From the NCBI RefSeq assembly GCF_024345475.1, contig NZ_JAGQBE010000009.1:1-60035 (forward strand): a stretch of 60,035 nt of DNA. Reading direction: 5' to 3'. Below are positions 19,536-27,282 of this stretch, piece by piece (the first letter of the stretch is position 1; every line of letters begins with the position of its first letter). This stretch comes from Cyanobium sp. T1B-Tous (GTDB lineage: Bacteria; Cyanobacteriota; Cyanobacteriia; PCC-6307; Cyanobiaceae). The translations under genes and the position numbers were made by a program. A model generated the notes under the pieces. It did no database searches. It saw only the letters and a program-made list of their open reading frames with translations, and was not told the DNA's origin.

Positions 19536-19919
19536 TCAGGGCCGGGTGAAGGCTCCCTTGGGCCGGGCCGTCGGGGAGAGGGATGCCTCGCCCCGGGGCT
19601 TGGGGGAGGCGGCTGGGCTCTGGAGCACCTGGGCCACCCGCTGCAGTTCCTGGATGGCTTCGGCTCCCTCCAGTTTCACCAGTTCATGGCCGTCCCGGGA
19701 CTCCACCCAGCTGATGCCGAAATCAGACACCAGAAACCGAACCATGTGGTTGGCATCCAGGTTGGCCACGAAGGAGGCGCCGTGACCGTCGCGGCCGTCG
19801 CCGCAGATGTAGCAGGTGGCGGCGATGTTCCGGTCTTGCAGGCTTTTGGCCAGGGCCTGGAGGCTCATCACCAGGTCGTGAACCACCGATCGGTATTGCT
19901 CGGCAAGACGCGGAAACAC
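19536..19919 (-). CDS. DUF1815 family protein
   Basis: The 127-residue product matches my recollection of the cyanobacterial DUF1815 family: FPRLAEQYRSVVHDLVMSLQ at the start, ATCYICGDGRDGHGASFVAN and VRFLVSDFGISWVESRDGHE in the core. No function is known. The start is a GTG at 19919. The final roughly 30 residues are Pro/Arg-rich and unlike the compact family members, so they may be a lineage-specific tail. It converges on recA with a 27-nt gap. Confidence 0.8.
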   Translation of the reverse strand: MFPRLAEQYRSVVHDLVMSLQALAKSLQDRNIAATCYICGDGRDGHGASFVANLDANHMVRFLVSDFGISWVESRDGHELVKLEGAEAIQELQRVAQVLQSPAASPKPRGEASLSPTARPKGAFTRP

Positions 19920-19972
19920 GGCGGCACCCCGGAATCCCGCCGATCATAATATTTTCTTCAGGTTTCGGCGAC

Positions 19973-20221
19973 TCAACCGTCGGACAGGGTCCACCAGCCG
20001 GCGGCGGGTCCGATAAAGCGCACCGTGAGCCAGAAGAGCACCAGGGCGCCAATGCCCACCCAGGCCCCTTTGGTGGTGAGGGCGACAAAGCGATCCGCCT
20101 GGTTGCGGGTCAGAGGCAGCCAGGGGGCGATGCGCGGAGAGGTGTCGGCCTTGTCGCGGCGCTCTGGCTTGATCGCTTTGGGCGGCAGTCCCTGAATGCT
20201 GCGTCGCTTGGCTTCCCCCAT
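19973..20221 (-). CDS. DUF2839 family small membrane protein
   Basis: The 82-residue product from the ATG at 20221 starts MGEAKRRSIQGLPP, the usual DUF2839 opening, and has one strong hydrophobic segment, TTKGAWVGIGALVLFWLTVR, followed by FIGPAAGWW. It is predicted to be a single-pass membrane protein with a basic cytoplasmic N-terminus. Function unknown. The frame extends 12 codons upstream, but the family start supports 20221. It is 37 nt from the DinG-like gene on the same strand. Confidence 0.8.
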   Translation of the reverse strand: MGEAKRRSIQGLPPKAIKPERRDKADTSPRIAPWLPLTRNQADRFVALTTKGAWVGIGALVLFWLTVRFIGPAAGWWTLSDG

Positions 20222-20258
20222 CTCCTCGGTGGCTCGTGTGGTGCGTGAGAACCCCACG

Positions 20259-21722
20259 CTAATGAGGCAGCAAGCGGCTGAGGCTCACCCAGGGTTCGAG
20301 GGCATGGAGCACCTGCTGACCCCAGCTCCGGCCCCGCAGACGACCGTCCAGGACCGCGAGCCGTCCCCCCTGGCGCCTCAGGCCAGCCACCCCCAGTTGT
20401 AGGCGAGTCAGCCCATCGGGAAGGAGGCACTCCCGAAACCAGTCACGCCCCCCTTGGCGGAGGGCCAGAACCCTGGCCGCCGTGAGGGGATCCTCCAGGC
20501 TGGCGATCGGCAGCAGGCCCACCACGATCTGGCTGGGCAAGGGGAGCCGCTGCTGCTGGGTGAGCCACCAATCCCAGCGTGCGCAAATGACGCCATTGCC
20601 CTCCGGCGCGGTGCTCTCGTGCACCACCCGGCTGCCAAATTCCGCTGCCAGCGCGCTGGTGAGTCCCAGGCGCAATCCATCGTCATCGAGCAGCACCACC
20701 GTGAGCCCGGTCTGGCCCAGCACCAGTCGCCTGCCCTGCTCCAGGAGGTGTTGGCCGTAGTGGGGGCTGTTCGGCAGCGGTTGGCGCAGCGGGGCATAGA
20801 GCGGCAGGGGATCGGCCAGGGGGGGATCCCCCAGGGCCACGCTCACATCCGGCTCGAAGCCCAGCTCCAGGGCGGGTTGGGGCTGGCCGGCGGCGGCCCG
20901 GGCACTGGCCAGCTGGCCCAGGACCACGGCCCCCCGCTGCTCCAGCAGGCCGCGCAACACCCCCAGCGGCTCCAGGGGTTGGCGGTGCAGTTGCCACTGC
21001 AGCATCTCGGCATTCACCCGGGCCCAGCTGGTCCAGCCGTCTCCCTGGGCGGCCAGCCAGGCCGGCCAGGGGGCGGGCAGGGGGCTCAGCAGCTGGAGCA
21101 GGTGCCGCAGGGGCGCCTCGTCTTCCGGGGCGAGGCCGACCAGGTGGTTGGGGTTGCGGGGATGGCTCAGCACCTGGCGGCTGAGCCGCTCGTGCAACGC
21201 CAGCAGGCTGGCCTCCGCCGCGGGCTGGGCCCGGCGCAACTGGTCCCAGTGCTGGGGCGTGACCACCACCTCCAGCGCCTGGCGCAGCAGGGCATCGAGG
21301 TGTTCCGCTTCCGGGATCACCAGCTGCCGCTCCCCCAGGGTTCTCTGCTGCCAGGCCCCCACCAGCTGGCGATGGTTGAGCAGCCAGACGCGGGCATTGC
21401 TCGGCGGATGGTCACCTTCGAAGCAGGGCAAGGCCAGGCTCGGGTCGGCCCGTCCCAGCCGGGGGAGTTCCACCTGCAGCAGCCGTTGCCGCTGGGCTTC
21501 GCTCACCACCAAAGCCAGCGGGCATTCGCTCAGGGCCAGGGGCACCAGCAGGCTGATCCACCAGCTCGGTTCACAGCCCGGTGCCAGCCGTACCAGGGTG
21601 TGGTCGCTGCGGCGCAGGCTGCGGGCCACCAGCCGGCTGAGGCTCAGGTGGTGGGGCCAGGGTTCGCCGCCTTCGCGCTCCAGCAGGGCCTTGAGTTGCT
21701 GGTGGGCGCGGGCTTCGAGCAT
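20259..21722 (-). CDS. DinG-like helicase homologue, apparently without a Walker A motif
   Basis: The C-terminal 40-50 residues (LQLGVAGLRRQGGRLAVLDG, then RLRGRSWGQQVLHALEP) resemble the final motif VI/C-terminal segment of DinG/XPD-family DNA helicases. The N-terminal region, where DinG carries its P-loop, reads TLVRLAPGCEPSWWISLLVP with no GKT/GKS, and I find no DEAH box or Cys cluster. The 487-residue product is therefore likely an inactive relative or a protein with another role. Similar possible-helicase proteins are annotated in picocyanobacteria. Start ATG at 21722. Confidence 0.6.
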   Translation of the reverse strand: MLEARAHQQLKALLEREGGEPWPHHLSLSRLVARSLRRSDHTLVRLAPGCEPSWWISLLVPLALSECPLALVVSEAQRQRLLQVELPRLGRADPSLALPCFEGDHPPSNARVWLLNHRQLVGAWQQRTLGERQLVIPEAEHLDALLRQALEVVVTPQHWDQLRRAQPAAEASLLALHERLSRQVLSHPRNPNHLVGLAPEDEAPLRHLLQLLSPLPAPWPAWLAAQGDGWTSWARVNAEMLQWQLHRQPLEPLGVLRGLLEQRGAVVLGQLASARAAAGQPQPALELGFEPDVSVALGDPPLADPLPLYAPLRQPLPNSPHYGQHLLEQGRRLVLGQTGLTVVLLDDDGLRLGLTSALAAEFGSRVVHESTAPEGNGVICARWDWWLTQQQRLPLPSQIVVGLLPIASLEDPLTAARVLALRQGGRDWFRECLLPDGLTRLQLGVAGLRRQGGRLAVLDGRLRGRSWGQQVLHALEPWVSLSRLLPH

Positions 21723-21781
21723 TCCCAGGCCTCCAACGGACCCAAATCGTAGGAAGCTGGCTGCATGGCTCCTTTGCCCCG

Positions 21782-22693
21782 ATGACGTCCGTGCCCGTGC
21801 CCTCGCCCCCGGCGTCTGATGGTCCTGTGCCTGGCTTCGACCCGACGGCCCCGTGGTGCCAGCGGCCCGTGGGGATCGTGGGTCTTGGCCTGATCGGGGG
21901 CTCCCTGGGCCTGGATCTGCAGCACCTCGGCGTGGAGGTGCGCGCCCTGGTGCACCGCGAGGCCACCGCCGAGCGGGCCCGCCAGCGGGGACTGGCCAGT
22001 GCAGTCAGCACCGACCCCGGTGTGCTGGCCCCCTGTGGATTGGTGGTGTTGGCCCTGCCCCTCGATCGTTTGCTGGCCCCAGCTGCCGAGTTGGTGGCGG
22101 CCCTGCCGCCGCAGGCGGTGGTGACGGACGTGGGTTCGGTGAAGGCCCCGGTGCTGGCCTGCTGGTCGGGCCTGGTGCCGCGCTTTGTGGCCAGCCATCC
22201 GATGGCTGGCACCGCCCAGGCCGGGGTGGATGCCGGCCAGCGGGGGCTGTTTCTAGGCAGGCCCTGGGTGGCGACTCCCGACTCCGGGACCGATCCTGGG
22301 GCCCTGCAGGCGGTGCGGGGTCTGGCCGAGGCCGTGGGCGCCGCCTGGCTCTGCTGCGAGCCGCAGGCCCATGACCAGGCCGTGGCGCTGATCTCCCATT
22401 TGCCGGTGCTGGTGGGTGCGGCCCTGGTGCAGGCTGCCGCCGGGGCCGAAGGCGATCCCGCCCTGAGGCGTCGGCTGGCCTCGAGTGGCTTTGCCGACAC
22501 CACCCGGGTCGGTGGGGGCAATCCGGAGCTCGGCACCCTGATGGCCCGCTGCAACCGTTCCGCCGTGCTGGCGGCAGTGGCCGAGTACCGCCGGGCCCTC
22601 GACCAGCTCGAGGTCCAGATTCAGCACTCGGACTGGGCTGCTCTCCAGCAGACCCTCCAGGCTTGCCAGGAGCTGAGGCCCGAGTTCCTCTAG
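21782..22693 (+). CDS. tyrA: Prephenate/arogenate dehydrogenase
   Basis: TyrA oxidises prephenate or arogenate in tyrosine biosynthesis; cyanobacterial enzymes mostly use arogenate with NADP. The 303-residue product has a Rossmann motif GIVGLGLIGGSLGLDL at about residues 31-46, the conserved VVTDVGSVKAPVL, FVASHPMAGTAQAGVD and a helical C-terminal dimerisation domain with ISHLPVLVGAALV and ASSGFADTTRVGGGNPELG. Residues 1-28 are a Pro-rich extension. Its stop interlocks with the crtD stop in CTAG at 22690-22693. Confidence 0.93.
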   Translation: MTSVPVPSPPASDGPVPGFDPTAPWCQRPVGIVGLGLIGGSLGLDLQHLGVEVRALVHREATAERARQRGLASAVSTDPGVLAPCGLVVLALPLDRLLAPAAELVAALPPQAVVTDVGSVKAPVLACWSGLVPRFVASHPMAGTAQAGVDAGQRGLFLGRPWVATPDSGTDPGALQAVRGLAEAVGAAWLCCEPQAHDQAVALISHLPVLVGAALVQAAAGAEGDPALRRRLASSGFADTTRVGGGNPELGTLMARCNRSAVLAAVAEYRRALDQLEVQIQHSDWAALQQTLQACQELRPEFL

Positions 22694-24210
22694 GCCAGCT
22701 CCAGGGCCCGTCCGCGGGCAGCCAGCACCTGACGGCTGGCCATCAGGGCCGAGAGGCTGACCCCGGCGGTGCCCTCCCCGGGGTAGATCCCATCACCGCA
22801 GATCCACAGCCCAGGGATGGGAGTGCGGCTGGCCAGGCCGAAGGGGCCGAACCGGCTCGGGTGTTGTCCCTGGCCGCCCACGTAGCCGAAGGGCCGGCCG
22901 GTCCAGCGTTCAAACCCCCGGGGGGTGGCGGTTTCGCAATGGAGCCAGGGGTGCTCTGGCAGCTGCAGCATGGTGCGCAGCCCCCGTTCCATGCCGGCCT
23001 GCACGCTGGCCTTGCGGGAGGCATAGGCCTCCGGGCTGAGACCGAACCAGGGCTTGGCCTCGGTGAACACACTGGCGATCACGGTGGCTTCGCCGTGGGG
23101 TGCCCGGCCATCCCCGTCCCGGCTCACGGACACGAACAGGGAACCCGGTTCGTCCCAGGCCCGTTGCAGGTGGGCGGGGCATTGGGGCGGCAGGTCGCGG
23201 CGGGCCACGGCCCCGTACAGCACCAGGGCGCCGGAGGGTTCGTTCAAGGCGTTCAGCCGCCGCCGGTAGCGCTTGGGCATGGCGGGCCCCAGCAGGCTGG
23301 GCAGGCTCTGGGGGGGCAGGGCCAGCACCACGTCGCGGCCGTGCACGGCAAAGGCCCGATCACCGGGGCCGATGCCCTCCACCCGCCAGCCAGGAGCTCC
23401 CGCTCCAGCGGGTCCAGGCTCCCGATGCAGGGCGGTGACCCGGTGGCGGGTTAGCAACTGGCCGCCGGCCTGGTGCAGCCCTCGCTCGAGCGCACTGGCC
23501 AGGCTCTGCATCGAGCCCTGCAGATGAAACAGCCCCAGGGGCTCCTGGGCCATGGCCAGCACGGTGGCGCCGTAGAGGGCGGCGGTGCGGTCGGCGGGTT
23601 CCTGGGAGTACAGCTTCAGCTGAAGGTCGAGGAAGCGCCGCAGTCGGGGATCGCCCGCGGCGCCGCAGAGTTGCAACAGATCGGCGATGGTGGAGCCCAC
23701 CAACACCCCGCTGACCAGGTTGGCCGGGCCCAGGGCCCCGATCAGCTGGGCCAGATCCCAGGGATGGCGGGGGGGCAGCACCGGATCCCTGGCGGCGAAG
23801 GCCCAGTTGGCCCGGTGCAGGGCTGCACACAGCTGCCAGAAGCGTTCACTGCCGGGGAACTGGGCGCGCCGTTCCGCCTGCCAGCGCTGGGGGTCGCGCC
23901 AGAGTTGCACCGGAGGGCTGCCATCGCCCAGATCCACCACGCAGCCTGGATCGAGCGGGCTGGCCAGGGGTGCCTCCACCCCCAGATGGTGGAAGATCCG
24001 GGCATGGATGCCGCCGGGCTCCAGCCCCGCCACCTGGGTGGCTCCCACATCAAAGGTGTAAGGCCCGCGGCGGAAGGTGCCGGCGCAGCCGCCGCTCTGG
24101 TGGTGGGCTTCCAGCAGCTGCACCTGCAGGCCTGCTTTGGCGAGCAGGGCCGCGGCGGTGAGGCCGGCGATGCCCGCTCCCACCACCACCACATCGCCGT
24201 GTTCCTCCAT
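22690..24210 (-). CDS. crtD: Carotenoid desaturase/isomerase family oxidoreductase, probable CrtD
   Basis: The 506-residue FAD protein has the dinucleotide-binding motif VVVVGAGIAGLTAAALL at residues 7-23, SGGCAGTFRRGPYTFDVGA and a C-terminal LWICGDGIYPGEGTAGVSLS, all features of the phytoene desaturase/CrtISO family. Overall it best fits cyanobacterial CrtD, the C-3',4' desaturase used in myxoxanthophyll-type carotenoids; CrtH (prolycopene isomerase) is the main alternative. The ATG at 24210 puts the FAD motif at the usual position; the frame stays open to 24864 antisense to the next gene. Confidence 0.75.
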   Translation of the reverse strand: MEEHGDVVVVGAGIAGLTAAALLAKAGLQVQLLEAHHQSGGCAGTFRRGPYTFDVGATQVAGLEPGGIHARIFHHLGVEAPLASPLDPGCVVDLGDGSPPVQLWRDPQRWQAERRAQFPGSERFWQLCAALHRANWAFAARDPVLPPRHPWDLAQLIGALGPANLVSGVLVGSTIADLLQLCGAAGDPRLRRFLDLQLKLYSQEPADRTAALYGATVLAMAQEPLGLFHLQGSMQSLASALERGLHQAGGQLLTRHRVTALHREPGPAGAGAPGWRVEGIGPGDRAFAVHGRDVVLALPPQSLPSLLGPAMPKRYRRRLNALNEPSGALVLYGAVARRDLPPQCPAHLQRAWDEPGSLFVSVSRDGDGRAPHGEATVIASVFTEAKPWFGLSPEAYASRKASVQAGMERGLRTMLQLPEHPWLHCETATPRGFERWTGRPFGYVGGQGQHPSRFGPFGLASRTPIPGLWICGDGIYPGEGTAGVSLSALMASRQVLAARGRALELA

Positions 24211-24246
24211 CCCGGCATGCTGGCAGGCGCCTGAGCGGCCCGCGCC

Positions 24247-25152
24247 ATGGCTCCTGACCCTCCCGAGTGCCTCGTCCACTGGTTGCAACACCATCTGGGC
24301 CAGGGCCTGGTGGGCTGGTCGCCGGTGGGCGGGGGCTGCATCCATCGGGCCTGGCGCCTCGAGCTCGCCGGCGGTGGACTGGCCTTTGCCAAGACCAACA
24401 CCGCCGCCCAACTCCCCTTGCTGGAGGCGGAGGTGCTGGGGCTGCGGGCCCTGGCGTCCCATGCCCCTCCGGGTCTGGTGATTCCCGAGCCCCTGGCCTG
24501 GGGCGTGGCGGGTGAGCAGGCCGTGCTGGTGCTGGGCTGGCTCAACTTGGGTGGCCGGCTTGGGGGTGTCGCTGCTCGGCAGGCCTGGTTCCGGCTCGGT
24601 CAAGGACTGGCCGCGTTGCACCGCTCCAGCGCCGTCCATGCCCCGACCGAGGGCTATGGCTGGGCGGCCGACAACTTTCTCGGCTCCGCCCCCCAGACCA
24701 ACAGCTGGCGCCAGGACTGGGCGCCGTTCTTCGCCGACTGCCGCCTGGCCCCCCAGCTGGCTTGGGCGGCCAGGCGGGGCCAGCCCCTGCGAGGGGGGCA
24801 GGCTCTGCTGGAGCGGCTGCCCCACTGGTTGGCTGGCCACCGCTGCCAGCCGGCGCTCGTTCACGGGGATCTCTGGAGCGGCAATGCCGGCCTATTGGCA
24901 GACGGAGCCACTGCGATCTTTGATCCCGCTTGCTACTGGGGGGATCGGGAGGTGGATCTGGCGATGGCCCAGCTGTTCGGCGGATTCCCACCGGCCTTTT
25001 TTGAGGGCTATGCCGCGGCATGGCCCTTGGAGCCCGGGGCAGCGGAGCGGGTTGCCCTCTACAACCTGTATCACCTGCTCAACCACGCCAACCTGTTCGG
25101 AGGCGACTACCACCGTCAGGCCCAGGCCTCGATCAACGCGCTGCTGGCCTAG
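24247..25152 (+). CDS. Fructosamine kinase family protein
   Basis: The 301-residue product matches fructosamine/ketosamine-3-kinases, which phosphorylate sugar adducts on lysines so that they fall off, a protein deglycation repair step. Visible are VGGGCIHRAWRLEL, the kinase-fold catalytic loop PALVHGDLWSGNAGLLADG (HGD catalytic Asp and Asn), the metal-binding IFDPACYWGDREVDLAM, and YNLYHLLNHANLFGGDYHRQ at the C-terminus. It is divergent from crtD with a 36-nt gap. Its stop interlocks with that of the CAAD gene. Confidence 0.9.
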   Translation: MAPDPPECLVHWLQHHLGQGLVGWSPVGGGCIHRAWRLELAGGGLAFAKTNTAAQLPLLEAEVLGLRALASHAPPGLVIPEPLAWGVAGEQAVLVLGWLNLGGRLGGVAARQAWFRLGQGLAALHRSSAVHAPTEGYGWAADNFLGSAPQTNSWRQDWAPFFADCRLAPQLAWAARRGQPLRGGQALLERLPHWLAGHRCQPALVHGDLWSGNAGLLADGATAIFDPACYWGDREVDLAMAQLFGGFPPAFFEGYAAAWPLEPGAAERVALYNLYHLLNHANLFGGDYHRQAQASINALLA

Positions 25153-25547
25153 CCCAGGTATTCCTTGCGCAGGTTTTGGACCTTCGCCACCACGGCACCG
25201 CGCTTCTCACTGGTGGTGAGGTTCTGCCAGCTCCACTGGCCCACAACCACCAGACCCAGCAGTTCCAGCAGGCCGGGGACCACGGGCAGCAGGTTGATGG
25301 TGTCCAGAACGCCCTTGATCAGGATCTGGGCCACGATCACGGCCACGATTACGCCGGTGGCCTTGCCGATCCGGCCCATCTGGCTCCAATCCACCTGGTC
25401 GAGGGTGGAGTTCACCTTGGCGAGAATGTCGCTGTAGCGCTCGCTGAAGCTGACGTCGGCTTGCCCGGAGGTCGCACCGGCTTCCACTCCAGTGGCAGGT
25501 TCAGTGGCAGTGCCCTGCTCAGCCGTGTCGGTGGTGGTATCGCTCAT
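25149..25547 (-). CDS. CAAD-domain thylakoid membrane protein
   Basis: CAAD domains (about 90-120 residues with two membrane helices) occur as free proteins in cyanobacteria and plastids (CURT1-like) and appended to some aminoacyl-tRNA synthetases. The 132-residue product from the ATG at 25547 has a Thr/Ala/Glu-rich start, an amphipathic helix SERYSDILAKVNSTLDQVDW, hydrophobic segments TGVIVAVIVAQILIKGVLDT and LLPVVPGLLELLGLVVVGQW, and YRNL-like VQNLRKEYL at the end. A role in thylakoid membrane shape is plausible. Confidence 0.85.
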   Translation of the reverse strand: MSDTTTDTAEQGTATEPATGVEAGATSGQADVSFSERYSDILAKVNSTLDQVDWSQMGRIGKATGVIVAVIVAQILIKGVLDTINLLPVVPGLLELLGLVVVGQWSWQNLTTSEKRGAVVAKVQNLRKEYLG

Positions 25548-25594
25548 GGACCGGATTGAGGGCGGGGGCTTGGATTGCTTCATAAGGTATCGGT

Positions 25595-26059
25595 GTGTCC
25601 CGCCAACCGCCAGTGCAGCTCAGGGCAGGTCACCGCCTGCTCACCGTTCTGCGCCAGATCCTCGAGTGTGCTGGGCCCCGAGAAGGCTGTGCCCTGGTGC
25701 TCGGTGAGCGGCTCGGGGATGTCTGGCGTCTGGATTGGGTTTGGCCCTGCTGCAACGTCTGGCCGGTGCCGGATGAACGCTGCCGGCACTTCGCCATTGA
25801 TCCCCGTGAGCAGTTGCTGGCTCAGAAGTGGGGGCGTCAGCGGGGGATGGAGCTGTTGGGCTCGGCCCACAGCCACCCCACCAGCGGGGCCGTGCCCTCC
25901 GCCAGCGACCGCCATCTCACTGTGTCGCCGGCGTTAATGGTGATCCTCGGCGCTGGCCGTCAAGACCAGGAGCCGGATCCGGCCCCGCCCCTGGTTGGCT
26001 GGTGGATCCCGGAGTCGCCCGCCCGGCCGCAGCGCCTGCCATGGACAATGGAGAGCTGA
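25595..26059 (+). CDS. JAMM/MPN metalloprotease (M67 family)
   Basis: The 154-residue product has the JAMM zinc site: Glu30 in REGCALVLGE, then His92 and His94 in HSHPTSGAVPSASD with Asp105. Bacterial members (Mec+/CysO peptidase-like) remove products from ubiquitin-like sulfur-carrier proteins. The start is a GTG at 25595. The stop lies 11 nt before the moeB ATG, and an upstream in-frame moeB ATG would overlap it, so the protease and the E1-like enzyme form one unit. No MoaD/ThiS-like carrier gene is in the window. Confidence 0.88.
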   Translation: MSRQPPVQLRAGHRLLTVLRQILECAGPREGCALVLGERLGDVWRLDWVWPCCNVWPVPDERCRHFAIDPREQLLAQKWGRQRGMELLGSAHSHPTSGAVPSASDRHLTVSPALMVILGAGRQDQEPDPAPPLVGWWIPESPARPQRLPWTMES

Positions 26060-26070
26060 TCCCAGCGGCC

Positions 26071-27243
26071 ATGCTTCCTCCCGATACCAGCGGCGTTCAG
26101 CTCAGCCCCGATGAGGTGGCCCGTTTTGCCAGGCACCTGATCCTGCCCGAGGTGGGCATGGAGGGGCAGAAGCGGCTCAAGGCGGCCTCCGTGCTGTGTG
26201 TGGGCACGGGCGGTCTGGGTTCGCCCCTGCTGCTGTATCTCGCCGCCGCCGGCGTGGGCCGCATCGGCATCGTCGATTTCGATGTGGTGGACCACTCCAA
26301 CCTGCAGCGGCAGGTGATCCACGGCACCAGCTGGGTGGGCAAGCCCAAGATCGAATCGGCTAAGGCGCGCATCCTCGAGATCAACCCCCACTGTCAGGTG
26401 GATCTCTATGAAACGGCGCTCACCAGTGACAACGCCCTGGAGATCATCCGGCCGTACGACCTCGTCTGCGACGGCACGGACAACTTCCCCACCCGCTACC
26501 TGGTGAACGACGCCTGCGTGCTGCTGGGCAAGCCCAATGTGTACGGCTCGATCTTCCGGTTTGAGGGCCAGGCCACCGTCTTCAACCTGGATGCCGAAAG
26601 CCCCAACTACCGCGACCTGTTCCCCGAGCCCCCGCCGCCGGGCATGGTGCCCTCCTGCGCCGAGGGCGGCGTGGTGGGCGTGCTGCCCGGGATCATCGGG
26701 GTGATCCAGGCCACCGAGGCGGTGAAGATCATCACCGGCATCGGCACCACCCTCAGCGGCCGCCTGCTGTTGTTCGATGCTCTGGGCATGAAGTTCCGGG
26801 AGCTCAAGCTGCGGCCCAATCCCGAGCGGCCCGTGATCGACAAACTGATTGACTATCAAGAGTTTTGCGGCGTCGGCGGTAGCGCCCCTGGCCAGGAGGA
26901 GGCCGGCGCGGTGGAGAGCATCAGCGTGCGCGAGCTCAAGGTGCTGCTCGATGGCGACACCAGTGGCCTGGTGCTGATCGATGTGCGCAACCCCCCCGAA
27001 GCCGAGATTGGCGTGATCCCGGGTGCCGAGCTGATCCCCCTCGACCAGATTGAGAACGGCACGGCCGTGGAACGCATCCAGCAGCTGGCGGCCGGCAAGA
27101 CGCTCTACGTGCACTGCAAGCTGGGCGGCCGCAGCGCCAAGGCCCTGATCGCCCTCAAGCGGGCCGGAATCGAGGGCATCAACGTGGCCGGCGGCATCGA
27201 TGCCTGGAGCCAGGAGGTGGATCCGAGCGTGCCGCGTTACTGA
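26071..27243 (+). CDS. moeB: E1-like adenylyltransferase MoeB with C-terminal rhodanese domain
   Basis: MoeB-type enzymes adenylate the C-terminus of sulfur carriers such as MoaD; a fused rhodanese can supply the sulfur. The 390-residue product has RHLILPEVGMEGQKRLKAAS, nucleotide-binding VGTGGLGSPLLLYLAAAGVG, IVDFDVVDHSNLQRQVIHG and MVPSCAEGGVVGVLPGIIGV. The rhodanese domain (about residues 290-390) ends in the active loop VHCKLGGRSAKA. I chose the ATG at 26071, the family N-terminus (LPPDTSGVQLSPDEV); an ATG at 26041 overlapping the protease gene is possible. Confidence 0.93.
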   Translation: MLPPDTSGVQLSPDEVARFARHLILPEVGMEGQKRLKAASVLCVGTGGLGSPLLLYLAAAGVGRIGIVDFDVVDHSNLQRQVIHGTSWVGKPKIESAKARILEINPHCQVDLYETALTSDNALEIIRPYDLVCDGTDNFPTRYLVNDACVLLGKPNVYGSIFRFEGQATVFNLDAESPNYRDLFPEPPPPGMVPSCAEGGVVGVLPGIIGVIQATEAVKIITGIGTTLSGRLLLFDALGMKFRELKLRPNPERPVIDKLIDYQEFCGVGGSAPGQEEAGAVESISVRELKVLLDGDTSGLVLIDVRNPPEAEIGVIPGAELIPLDQIENGTAVERIQQLAAGKTLYVHCKLGGRSAKALIALKRAGIEGINVAGGIDAWSQEVDPSVPRY

Positions 27244-27282
27244 GCCAGACCCTCCCCAGGGGCCTCCAGCTTTGGCCCCGCT

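Noticed and set aside
22690-24864. A 724-codon frame that would give CrtD a 218-residue N-terminal extension.
   Set aside because: The extension is antisense to the fructosamine kinase gene and lacks any domain; the FAD motif starts right after the ATG at 24210.
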